Positions 1 to 5,567 of a stretch of DNA of 10,810 bases are shown here, in pieces (position 1 is the stretch's first letter; the number at the start of each line of letters is the position of its first letter). The notes below the pieces were generated by a model. It was not told the origin of the DNA. It saw only the letters and a program-made list of their open reading frames with translations, and searched no databases. The position numbers and the translations under genes were made by a program. Origin of the DNA: JAMCQB01 sp947085305 (GTDB lineage: Bacteria; Nitrospirota; Thermodesulfovibrionia; Thermodesulfovibrionales; UBA9159); contig CAMTVV010000246.1 of assembly GCA_947085305.1 (NCBI GenBank), positions 1 through 10,810 of the forward strand. The letters are read 5' to 3'.

Positions 1-1
1 C

Positions 2-79
2 ATTGACGGCACATTCAACGCGCCCGAGGTATTTTGGGCAGCGGCTGAGAAAAAGGCAGCCAAGACAGCAGCCGCATAA
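2..79 (+). CDS. 3' end of an unidentified gene (partial)
   Basis: The frame from base 2 is open to a TAA at 77-79 and gives about 25 residues. The fragment reads from an Ile-Asp-Gly-Thr-Phe-Asn stretch into a Lys/Ala-rich tail (AAAEKKAAKTAAA). A low-complexity Ala/Lys tail is common at bacterial protein C-termini, so this is probably the end of a gene that begins left of the window. It is too short to assign a family. It is in the same frame as the next open stretch, separated only by this stop, so it could also belong to one decayed gene. Confidence 0.35.
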   Translation: MDGTFNAPEVFWAAAEKKAAKTAAA

Positions 80-313
80 GGGGTTGCCATTGACAATAAG
101 GTATCTACCTGGGTGGCTTTCCGGTATAACAGGCCCGACGTGGCGAGATACTTCGGTCTTGGAGAAGAGTATTATGAGCATTTTTCCGTTGGCTGGAGGG
201 CAGAATTCGACACTGATCTTATGGGGAAAGGGTGCCATAATATTTCTCTGAAACTCACGAAGGGCGAGTCAGGCTACCTCGACGTTCCAACAAATATACG
301 GTTGTGCTTATAG
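80..313 (+). pseudogene. remnant resembling a glycosyltransferase C-terminal domain
   Basis: The open stretch between the TAA at 77-79 and the TAG at 311-313 has no ATG near its beginning and no Shine-Dalgarno site; only an ATT at 89 or a GTG at 113 could start it. Its translation has the spaced features I associate with a small beta-rich domain at the C-terminus of some large membrane glycosyltransferases: a GVAID opening, then RPDVARYFG, then an aromatic-Gly-Trp stretch, then a Gly-Cys-His-Asn-Ile-Ser-Leu-Lys strand where the family usually has Gly-Glu-His. The part between the opening and RPDV is shorter than I would expect, as if residues had been lost. I read it as a decayed domain fragment rather than a working gene. 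The family assignment is from memory of the motif pattern. Confidence 0.3.
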
Positions 314-383
314 ATGCAACTCGGCAGAAGTCAACCGGGCCTGTGTAATGCCAAATTAGAACAAGGTCATTTTTTTCTGCCTA

Positions 384-412
384 TTGCTTTAACGGTCTTT
401 TTATGGTACATT
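384..412 (+). promoter_or_regulatory. possible sigma70-type promoter of the toxin-antitoxin locus
   Basis: TTGCTT at 384-389 and TACATT at 407-412 are 17 bases apart, and a strong AGGAGG follows at 421-426. Both boxes are imperfect matches to TTGACA/TATAAT. Position and spacing support it, but I see no clear palindromic operator for antitoxin autoregulation. Confidence 0.3.
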
Positions 413-433
413 ATTCGGACAGGAGGTAGAGTT

Positions 434-631
434 ATGAAGATTGCTGAAGACATTCGACCGGTTACCTATCTAAAGTCAAGGGCTGCAGATATACTTGCTC
501 AAATCAACGAAACGCACAGACCGGTTATAATCACGCAAAACGGAGAGCCGCGCGCTGTTTTGCAAGACCCTGAATCCTATGAGCGCATTAAGTCAGCGAT
601 AGGTTTGATGAAGCTGCTTACCCATGGATAG
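434..631 (+). CDS. Phd/YefM-family antitoxin, truncated by an in-frame TAG
   Basis: The 65-residue product starts at ATG 434, with AGGAGG 7 bases upstream. Antitoxins of this family bind DNA and repress their own operon through the N-terminal domain, and neutralise a RelE/ParE-type toxin through the C-terminal tail. Family signs are the Pro-Val-Thr-Tyr-Leu-Lys start (residues 9-14), the conserved PVIITQNGEPRAVL strand (about 30-43) and Tyr-Glu-Arg at 50-52. Translation stops at TAG 629-631, just after the GLMKLLTHG helix, where relatives continue with an acidic Glu-Glu-Asp-Val-Arg segment and the toxin-binding helix. That remainder is still encoded in the same frame at 632-733. As annotated, the protein should keep DNA binding but lack the tail that neutralises the toxin. 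The family call is confident; the functional state is not. Confidence 0.85.
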   Translation: MKIAEDIRPVTYLKSRAADILAQINETHRPVIITQNGEPRAVLQDPESYERIKSAIGLMKLLTHG

Positions 632-733
632 GAAGACGTCCGTCTTGGCAGGACCTGTGACCAGGAAGAAGTTTTCAAAAGGCTTAGGAATAAGCTGAAA
701 TCCGGTAAACAACGCCATATCGATGAACCGTAG
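632..733 (+). other. in-frame remainder of the antitoxin C-terminus after the TAG
   Basis: Directly after the TAG the same frame stays open for 33 codons to a second TAG at 731-733. It encodes EDVRLGR, then DQEEVFKRLRNKL and a basic end, which is what Phd/YefM relatives carry as their toxin-binding tail. With the stop read as a sense codon the antitoxin would be 99 residues, a normal length, and would overlap the toxin ATG (723) by 11 bases, the usual arrangement for such pairs. A single G-to-T change (GAG to TAG) would explain it. Confidence 0.7.
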
Positions 734-1049
734 ATATGCCGTCAGATGGACGGATACCGCCGAGCATGACTTGGCTGCGATTGTTGATTTTATCGCTGGA
801 GACAGACCTGACACTGCCTTGCTGATTTTGGAAAGACTCCGGAAGAAGGCCCTGAGTTTGAGTGCCGTGCCTGAAAGGGGGCGAATTGTTCCCGAACTAA
901 AGGAGCACGGGATTATCATTTACAGGGAATTGTTTCTTGCTCCCTGGCGGATTATTTACAGAATATCCGGTCAGACCGTTTATGTCCTGGCTGTGTTTGA
1001 TTCGCGGCGCAATCTGGAAGACATCTTGCTTGATAGATTTATTTCTTGA
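723..1049 (+). CDS. RelE/ParE-superfamily toxin
   Basis: This 108-residue protein is of the size and pattern of type II toxins of the RelE/ParE fold, which either cleave mRNA at the ribosome (RelE type) or poison gyrase (ParE type). The sequence shows the N-terminal helix pair (about 12-45), then Pro-Glu-Arg-Gly-Arg near 50-54, YREL at 67-70, PWRIIYRI at 74-81 and a final strand with VLAVFDSRRN at 88-97. Arg76, Arg80, Arg95 and Arg96 are the kind of basic residues used by the family. I cannot tell RNase from gyrase poison by sequence alone. The ATG lies inside the antitoxin's decayed C-terminal frame, so translation was originally coupled. The reading frame is intact although its antitoxin is truncated. 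Confidence 0.85.
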   Translation: MNRRYAVRWTDTAEHDLAAIVDFIAGDRPDTALLILERLRKKALSLSAVPERGRIVPELKEHGIIIYRELFLAPWRIIYRISGQTVYVLAVFDSRRNLEDILLDRFIS

Positions 1050-1063
1050 ATGATGCGGGCCTG

Positions 1064-1093
1064 TTGCCAAAAGCATGCCTGATACAGTAAAAT
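1064..1093 (+). promoter_or_regulatory. probable promoter of rpmE
   Basis: TTGCCA at 1064-1069 and TAAAAT at 1088-1093, each one base off consensus, are separated by 18 bases and lie in the gap between the toxin and rpmE. The predicted start of transcription, near 1100, leaves a short leader before the TTG at 1121. Confidence 0.5.
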
Positions 1094-1120
1094 AAATAAA
1101 CTTTTTTTAGGAGGACTGAT

Positions 1121-1321
1121 TTGAAAGAAGGAATTCATCCCGATTATAAAGAGGCAAAGGTGGCATGTGCCTGCGGCGAGAACTTTGCCACGAAGTCCAC
1201 AAAACCGGTGATCCATGTGGACATCTGCTCCAAGTGTCATCCCTTTTTCACCGGCAAACAGAAGCTCATGGACGCTGAAGGAAGGGTGCAGAAGTTTAAG
1301 AGAAAATACGCAAAAAAGTAG
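1121..1321 (+). CDS. rpmE: 50S ribosomal protein L31, zinc-binding type
   Basis: This 66-residue ribosomal protein of the large subunit helps form an inter-subunit bridge. The start is TTG at 1121, chosen because AGGAGG at 1109-1114 lies 6 bases upstream and because the product then begins MKEGIHPDY, the standard L31 beginning. Cys16, Cys18, Cys36 and Cys39 (CAC and CSKC motifs) are the zinc ligands of the C+ form, so this is the zinc-containing version rather than the zinc-independent paralogue. The PFFTGKQKLMDAEGRVQKF segment and the Lys-rich end (KRKYAKK) are typical. It leads the prfA cluster but has its own promoter and a terminator directly behind it. Confidence 0.97.
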   Translation: MKEGIHPDYKEAKVACACGENFATKSTKPVIHVDICSKCHPFFTGKQKLMDAEGRVQKFKRKYAKK

Positions 1322-1334
1322 CGATGATCAGTCG

Positions 1335-1375
1335 AAAGTCGTTAGTCATATGTTCGTGGCTAACGGCTTTTTTTT
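1335..1375 (+). terminator. rho-independent terminator after rpmE
   Basis: The left arm GTTAGTCA (1341-1348) pairs with TGGCTAAC (1357-1364) with one wobble, and the stem extends outward through AAAGTC (1335-1340) against GGCTTT (1365-1370). A run of eight T (1368-1375) follows. It begins 14 bases after the rpmE stop, so most transcripts from the rpmE promoter should end here and only read-through would enter the DUF1385 gene. Confidence 0.85.
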
Positions 1376-1394
1376 GACAAAAAAGGGGTATGCT

Positions 1395-2282
1395 ATGAAG
1401 AATATTGGAGGACAGGCAGTCATTGAAGGCGTGATGATGAAAACGCTTTCCGGCTGGACCGTTGCAGTGAGGGACCAGACGGGAGAGATACACATAAAGA
1501 AGGAGGCGCTCGAGAGACTTCCCGGGTTCTTTCGTTTGCCTCTGGTGAGGGGTGTTGTGGGCCTCGGTCACGCCCTTGCCATCGGGATCAAGGCTATAGA
1601 ATTTTCAGCCGGCAAGGCATACACAGGTGAAGATGAAAAGCCCCTGAGTCCCTTTGCCATGACATCCACAATCATATTTGCGGTGGGACTCGGTATCGGG
1701 CTGTTCCTACTTCTGCCCCTCTACCTTACAAAGCTCATGGGCCTGGCGGTAAGCGGGGTTGCAACGAGTTCTTTTCTCTTCAATCTGACGGACGGCATCA
1801 TACGCGTGCTGATTTTTTTATTGTATGTATTTGCCATAGGGCTGTGGAAGGACATGAGGAGGATATTCGAGTATCACGGAGCAGAGCACAAGGTCATCCA
1901 TGCCTATGAGGCGGGGAGGGATCTGGACATTGAGAGCGTGAGGGCATTCAGCCCTCGGCATCCAAGGTGCGGCACCAGTTTTCTCCTTATTGTGATGGTG
2001 ATCAGCATACTCCTGTTTTCCTTCATCCCCCAGGCATGGCCTTTCTGGGGAAAGTTCCTCTCCAGGCTTATCCTGATCCCCCTGATCGCAGGGATCTCCT
2101 ACGAGCTGTTACGGCTGTCGGCCAGGATGAAAGAGAATGCCCTTATTCAGCTCATGATACTTCCGGGGTTGCTTCTGCAGAAGCTCACCACGAGGGAACC
2201 AGATGACTCCCAGATAGAAGTCGCCATAAGGGCGGTGAAAGAGGTTTTACTTTTAGAGGAAAAAGATGCTCGAGAAGCTTAA
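1395..2282 (+). CDS. DUF1385 family membrane protein
   Basis: This 295-residue protein belongs to the DUF1385 (YqhQ-like) family, whose role is not established. The start is ATG 1395, with GGGG about 8 bases upstream, because the family begins with the conserved GGQAVIEGVMM motif (here residues 5-15). Other conserved stretches are YHGAEHKVIHAYE (160-172) and RHPRCGTSFL (188-197); their His161, His165, His169, His189 and Cys192 could bind a metal or form an active site, which is inference. Hydrophobic segments lie near 90-112, 133-152, 195-213, 222-240 and 248-262, so it is an integral membrane protein. Its last 17 bases overlap prfA, implying translational coupling. The order rpmE, DUF1385, prfA, prmC is, to my knowledge, recurrent in bacteria. 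Confidence 0.9.
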   Translation: MKNIGGQAVIEGVMMKTLSGWTVAVRDQTGEIHIKKEALERLPGFFRLPLVRGVVGLGHALAIGIKAIEFSAGKAYTGEDEKPLSPFAMTSTIIFAVGLGIGLFLLLPLYLTKLMGLAVSGVATSSFLFNLTDGIIRVLIFLLYVFAIGLWKDMRRIFEYHGAEHKVIHAYEAGRDLDIESVRAFSPRHPRCGTSFLLIVMVISILLFSFIPQAWPFWGKFLSRLILIPLIAGISYELLRLSARMKENALIQLMILPGLLLQKLTTREPDDSQIEVAIRAVKEVLLLEEKDAREA

Positions 2283-3327
2283 GACCATAGAAGAAAAGTA
2301 TGAAGAACTGACCCGGCTCATCATGGATCCGGAGGTCTTTTCCAATCCCCAGCAGTACCAGAAGTATTCAAAGGAGCAGTCAGACCTCCAGCCCCTTGCG
2401 GAAAAGATCGGCGAGTACAGAAAGATCATATCCGGCATAGAGGAGGCTGAAGAGATCCTGGGGGGAGGAGACGGAGACCTCAGGGAACTTGCCCAGGCGG
2501 AGCTGGAAGAACTCAGGGGGAAAAAACCTGTCATAGAGGAAGAACTCAAGGTCATGCTCCTTCCGAAGGACCCCAGGGATGAAAAGAGCGTAATCCTGGA
2601 GATAAGGGCGGGAACCGGAGGCGAGGAAGCAGCGCTATTTGCCGCCAACCTTTTCAGGATGTATGCAAAATATGCAGAATCCAGACGGTGGAAGGTGGAG
2701 GTGATAGATTCAAGCCCAACCGGGCTTGGAGGGCTCAAGGAGATCATCGCAGCCATAGAGGGGAAACGCGCCTACAGCAGACTCAAGTACGAGAGCGGCG
2801 TGCACAGGGTCCAGAGGGTGCCTGTCACAGAGGCCTCCGGAAGGATCCATACCTCTGCAGCTACCGTGGCGGTTCTCCCCGAGGCTGCGGATGTGGATAT
2901 CAAGGTGGAGGAGAAGGACCTCCGGGTCGATACCTTCTGCGCATCCGGTCCCGGTGGACAGAGCGTGAACACCACTTATTCCGCGGTGAGGATCGTCCAT
3001 ATTCCCACGGGCATGATCGTCCAGTGCCAGGATGAACGCTCACAAATAAAGAACAGGGAAAAGGCGATGAAGGTCATGCGTTCACGGCTCTACGAGCTGG
3101 AGACGGAGAGGCAGGAAAAGGAGCGTGCCCTGGAGAGAAAGACCCAGGTCGGCACCGGTGACAGGAGCGAGCGGATAAGGACGTATAATTTCCCGCAGAA
3201 CAGGGTGACGGACCATAGGATAGGGTTCTCCCTGCACAAGCTGGAACAGGTGCTGGAAGGGAACCTTGATGAGATTCTTGACGCCCTGACCACCCACTAT
3301 CAAACCGAAAGGCTGAAGGAGCTGTAG
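2266..3327 (+). CDS. prfA: peptide chain release factor 1
   Basis: RF1 reads UAA and UAG stop codons and triggers release of the finished peptide. At 353 residues it is of normal family length. The N-terminal part is a helical coiled-coil domain (about 1-100). The codon-recognition motif is Pro186-Val187-Thr188 (the PxT of RF1, not the SPF of RF2), followed by GRIHTSAATVAVLPE. The catalytic GGQ is Gly230-Gly231-Gln232 in SGPGGQSVNTT, and Gln232 is the residue methylated by PrmC, encoded next door. Start ATG 2266 has AGAGGA at 2255-2260 and lies inside the end of the DUF1385 gene. No frameshift is present; the RF2-type programmed frameshift does not apply here. Confidence 0.98.
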   Translation: MLEKLKTIEEKYEELTRLIMDPEVFSNPQQYQKYSKEQSDLQPLAEKIGEYRKIISGIEEAEEILGGGDGDLRELAQAELEELRGKKPVIEEELKVMLLPKDPRDEKSVILEIRAGTGGEEAALFAANLFRMYAKYAESRRWKVEVIDSSPTGLGGLKEIIAAIEGKRAYSRLKYESGVHRVQRVPVTEASGRIHTSAATVAVLPEAADVDIKVEEKDLRVDTFCASGPGGQSVNTTYSAVRIVHIPTGMIVQCQDERSQIKNREKAMKVMRSRLYELETERQEKERALERKTQVGTGDRSERIRTYNFPQNRVTDHRIGFSLHKLEQVLEGNLDEILDALTTHYQTERLKEL

Positions 3328-4215
3328 ATGATGAGGGCCATTGACGGGTTACGGGAAGTCTCCGCAGTTCTTGGGGGATACGGGATTGAGGATTCCCACA
3401 AGGAAGCCGAGATTATTTTTACGCAATGCATGGAGATAGAAAAAGTTGCTCTTTACAGGGATAATCCGCCTCTTTCCCTTTTCCAGATGGAAGATATCAA
3501 GAAGATTCTCGAAAGAAGAGGCAAGAGGGAGCCTCTCCAGTATATCATCGGGCATGTTGATTTTTATGGGTTAAAGATACGTGTCGGCCCCGGGGTTCTC
3601 ATCCCTCGCCCGGAGACGGAGCTGATAGTGGAAGAAGCGATAAAGGCCGTTACACGTTACACGTTACACGCAACTAGCGAGGTCACGAACTCATCACGTG
3701 TTACGCATTACGCGTCACGTATTTTAGATCTTTGCACAGGCAGCGGTTGTCTTGCGGTTGCTCTTGCTAAGGAGTTCCCGGCGGCTGAGGTCTTCGGCAC
3801 TGATATATCGGAAAAGGCGTTAGAGTACGCAATGATGAATGCGAGTATCAATGATATCCAAAATGTCACGTTCCTGAAAGGCGATCTGTACGAACCGGTG
3901 AAGGGCAGAACATTTGACATAATCGTCTCGAACCCGCCCTATATAAAGAATTCAGAGATAAGGAACCTCCAACCTGAGATATCGGGATGGGAACCCCTGG
4001 ATGCCTTGGACGGAGGCGAAGACGGCCTTCATTTCTACCGAAATATTTTTTCTGCTGCGCGTGACTATCTATGCAGCGGCGGAATTATCCTGATCGAAGT
4101 CGGCCGGGGAGAGGCAGACGACGCGGCCTGCATAGCAGAGGATTGCGGTCTGAGATGCCTGGCGGTAATAAGGGATTATTCCGGCATCAAAAGGGTATTG
4201 ATATTTAAGCCTTAA
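3328..4215 (+). CDS. prmC: release factor N5-glutamine methyltransferase
   Basis: This SAM-dependent enzyme methylates the Gln of the GGQ motif in RF1 and RF2. The 295-residue product has the N-terminal helical domain (about 1-75, with REPLQYIIGHVDFYG at 68-81), PRPETE at 94-99, the SAM-binding DLCTGSG at 134-140 and the catalytic NPPY at 202-205. Its start abuts the prfA stop with no gap, and AAGGAG lies upstream inside prfA, so the enzyme and its substrate are made together. Residues 108-131, between the PRPETE helix and the SAM loop, are an unusual 24-residue insert encoded by short tandem repeats (see the repeat entry). Relatives such as E. coli PrmC have only a short linker there. The frame and all key motifs are intact, so it is probably active. 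Confidence 0.97.
   Translation: MMRAIDGLREVSAVLGGYGIEDSHKEAEIIFTQCMEIEKVALYRDNPPLSLFQMEDIKKILERRGKREPLQYIIGHVDFYGLKIRVGPGVLIPRPETELIVEEAIKAVTRYTLHATSEVTNSSRVTHYASRILDLCTGSGCLAVALAKEFPAAEVFGTDISEKALEYAMMNASINDIQNVTFLKGDLYEPVKGRTFDIIVSNPPYIKNSEIRNLQPEISGWEPLDALDGGEDGLHFYRNIFSAARDYLCSGGIILIEVGRGEADDAACIAEDCGLRCLAVIRDYSGIKRVLIFKP
3649..3720 (+). repeat. 7-base tandem repeat insert inside prmC
   Basis: Three perfect copies of GTTACAC lie at 3649-3655, 3656-3662 and 3663-3669. After a less regular middle, related units recur near the right end (GTTACGC, ATTACGC, then GTCACGT up to 3720). The block is 72 bases, a multiple of three, and three 7-mers make seven codons, giving VTRYTLH followed by a degenerate version with VTHYASR. 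It sits exactly in the linker before the SAM-binding loop. I have an impression of similar GTTACGC-type repeats scattered in some Nitrospirota and Desulfobacterota genomes, but cannot verify that here. Confidence 0.75.
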
Positions 4216-4265
4216 GAGCGGTTTTTTTGCTGATATGTCCATTTAATTTTTTAATCTCTTTTCCC

Positions 4266-4297
4266 TTGACATTCGGAGCTTCCTCCATTAGTATAAT
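4266..4297 (+). promoter_or_regulatory. probable promoter of the atpB-atpE operon
   Basis: A perfect TTGACA at 4266-4271 is followed by a perfect TATAAT at 4292-4297, but with a long 20-base spacer. An overlapping TAGTAT at 4289-4294 gives the ideal 17-base spacing and is probably the real -10 box, since the uvrC promoter uses the same hexamer at the same spacing. Transcription would start near 4301, leaving a leader of about 40 bases. Confidence 0.6.
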
Positions 4298-4340
4298 TTG
4301 ACCCGAATCTCGGATCGAAAATTCAGCTCTGGAGGACAAA

Positions 4341-5033
4341 GTGGCTGCGGCAGAAGAATCCCTGTTAATGGATATAATAATTGATCCGCATGTAGTGCCC
4401 CATTATGTTTCTTATGCATTCTTATCGTCACTGATCCTGATCTGCGTGGCCCTTATTGTGAGGGGGTCCCTTTCCCTTGTCCCGAAAGGGACTCAGAATT
4501 TCGTTGAAGTTTTGGTAGAAGCCTTGCTCAAATTGGCGGAGGACAATATAGGACACCGCTGGGGAAGACATTTCTTCCCGCTGATAGGAACTATAGGTCT
4601 TTATATACTGCTCTGCAATCTTTTGGGGCTGATCCCGGGCTTTACAGCAGCAACGAGCAATATAAATACAACCGCTTCCTTAGCTGTGCCTGTATTTCTT
4701 ATTTATCAATATTACGGGGTAAAGGTTCATGGGATTAAGTACATAAACCATTTTTTAGGTCCTCTCAGGTCTGTCTATGCCCTGCCTTTGATGATAATGA
4801 TGTTTTTCGTAGAGGTCATCGGCCATCTTGTAAGACCCGTCACCCTTTCTGTCAGGCTTTTCGGCAATATGGTGGCAAAGCATATGATACTCTTTGCGCT
4901 CGGATTACTGGCGCCTATAATCGTGCCGGTTGTGATCCTCGGGCTTGGAGTTCTGGTGAGTGTAATACAGGCATTTGTTTTTGTGCTTCTTACCACTCTC
5001 TATTTGGCGGGCGCAGTTGAAGAGGCACATTGA
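4341..5033 (+). CDS. atpB: F0F1 ATP synthase subunit a
   Basis: Subunit a is the membrane stator channel that passes protons to the c-ring. The 230-residue product starts at GTG 4341, placed 5 bases after GGAGG (4331-4335); an in-frame ATG at 4368 is an alternative start but has no ribosome site. The polytopic protein has the conserved N-terminal HVVPHYVSY region, NLLGLIPG at 93-100, and the signature SVRLFGNM at 170-177, whose Arg172 is the essential arginine facing the c-subunit carboxylate. The C-terminal hairpin ends in YLAGAVEEAH, where family members typically carry a Gln/Ala-rich helix. It precedes atpE by 28 bases; no b, delta or F1 genes are in the window, so the F0 pair is separated from the rest of the enzyme, as in Geobacter. 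Confidence 0.97.
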   Translation: MAAAEESLLMDIIIDPHVVPHYVSYAFLSSLILICVALIVRGSLSLVPKGTQNFVEVLVEALLKLAEDNIGHRWGRHFFPLIGTIGLYILLCNLLGLIPGFTAATSNINTTASLAVPVFLIYQYYGVKVHGIKYINHFLGPLRSVYALPLMIMMFFVEVIGHLVRPVTLSVRLFGNMVAKHMILFALGLLAPIIVPVVILGLGVLVSVIQAFVFVLLTTLYLAGAVEEAH

Positions 5034-5061
5034 GAAATATAACCGGAAAGGAGGTATGAAA

Positions 5062-5406
5062 ATGAGCAGATTAGCTGTAGTATTGACCCTCACAGCAGTC
5101 GTTATCGGGATATTTGCGCCTGTTGCATCTGCTGAGGAGGCGGCAAAACTTACTGATTCAAAGATATTTTATTACGCCATAGCTGCGCTGGGTTGCGGCC
5201 TTGCTATCGGATTTGCCGCTCTCGGCACGGGCATAGGCATGGGCGTCGGTCTCAGCAAGGCCTGCGAAGGTGTTGCGAGAAATCCGGGCGTATCCGGCAA
5301 AATCACGACAACGCTCATCATCGGCTTGGCGATGATAGAGTCTCTCGCTATTTACGCACTGGTCGTAGTGCTGATTATTCTTTTCATGAATCCTTTCAAA
5401 CTTTAA
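5062..5406 (+). CDS. atpE: F0F1 ATP synthase subunit c with N-terminal leader
   Basis: Subunit c forms the rotating ring of F0. I chose ATG 5062 because AGGAGG (5049-5054) is 7 bases upstream; the in-frame ATG 5056 is only 1 base from it. The 114-residue product has an extra N-terminal hydrophobic leader (about 4-22) ending in VASA, which looks like a signal peptide with cleavage near residue 24; the mature part, about 90 residues, is then of normal size. Helix 1 holds the Gly-rich GTGIGMGVG (55-63), the polar loop is ARNPG (72-76), and Glu93 in MIESLAIYAL is the ion-carrying carboxylate. The helix-1 Gln of sodium-type rings is Met60 here and the Thr after Glu-Ser is Leu95, so the ring is probably proton-specific (inference). 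Confidence 0.96.
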   Translation: MSRLAVVLTLTAVVIGIFAPVASAEEAAKLTDSKIFYYAIAALGCGLAIGFAALGTGIGMGVGLSKACEGVARNPGVSGKITTTLIIGLAMIESLAIYALVVVLIILFMNPFKL

Positions 5407-5416
5407 TACTCGATAC

Positions 5417-5442
5417 GAGGGGGCGGTTCATCCGTCCCCCTC
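5417..5442 (+). terminator. hairpin behind atpE, likely terminator
   Basis: GAGGGGG (5417-5423) pairs with CCCCCTC (5436-5442). Inside it CGG (5424-5426) pairs with CCG (5432-5434) around the loop TTCAT, with one unpaired T at 5435. The stem is very stable and begins 10 bases after the atpE stop. The following bases (TTCCACTT) are only weakly T-rich, so intrinsic termination may be partial or rho-assisted. Confidence 0.5.
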
Positions 5443-5502
5443 TTCCACTTAAAGACTGCCCAAGGACATTTTTATTTTGGCTCGGCACTTACAAAAGAAG
5501 AG

Positions 5503-5531
5503 TTGACTGAGCCTGTCAAAGGGTGTAGATT
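5503..5531 (+). promoter_or_regulatory. possible promoter of the enoyl-CoA hydratase gene
   Basis: TTGACT (5503-5508) and TAGATT (5526-5531) stand 17 bases apart, 37 bases before the ATG at 5568. The same stretch contains an inverted repeat TTGAC-N7-GTCAA (5503-5519), which could be an operator or part of a dispersed element. The 161-base gap between atpE and this gene otherwise shows only the atpE hairpin and a ribosome site (AGGAGG, 5556-5561 region). Confidence 0.45.
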
Positions 5532-5567
5532 ACCGGGAGCAATCAACGGTCTTTCAAGGAGGCGAAA

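Noticed and set aside
314..433. Upstream in-frame ATG (314) that would lengthen the antitoxin by 40 residues
   Set aside because: No ribosome site there, the added residues do not fit the family, and ATG 434 has an ideal AGGAGG.
1374..1402. TTGACA just after the rpmE terminator as a promoter for DUF1385
   Set aside because: The T-run of the terminator supplies most of it, and no -10 box is found at 16-18 bases; the expected position falls in the start codon.
2253..2756. 167-codon minus-strand frame opposite prfA
   Set aside because: Very Ser-rich, no motif, and fully overlapped by a well-supported release factor gene.
3649..3720. Possible CRISPR-like array in prmC
   Set aside because: Units are only 7 bases, directly adjacent without spacers, and lie inside an open coding frame.
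4216..4234. T-run after prmC as a rho-independent terminator
   Set aside because: Seven T follow GAGCGG, but no stem of useful length precedes them; only a 5-base palindrome with a one-base loop is present.
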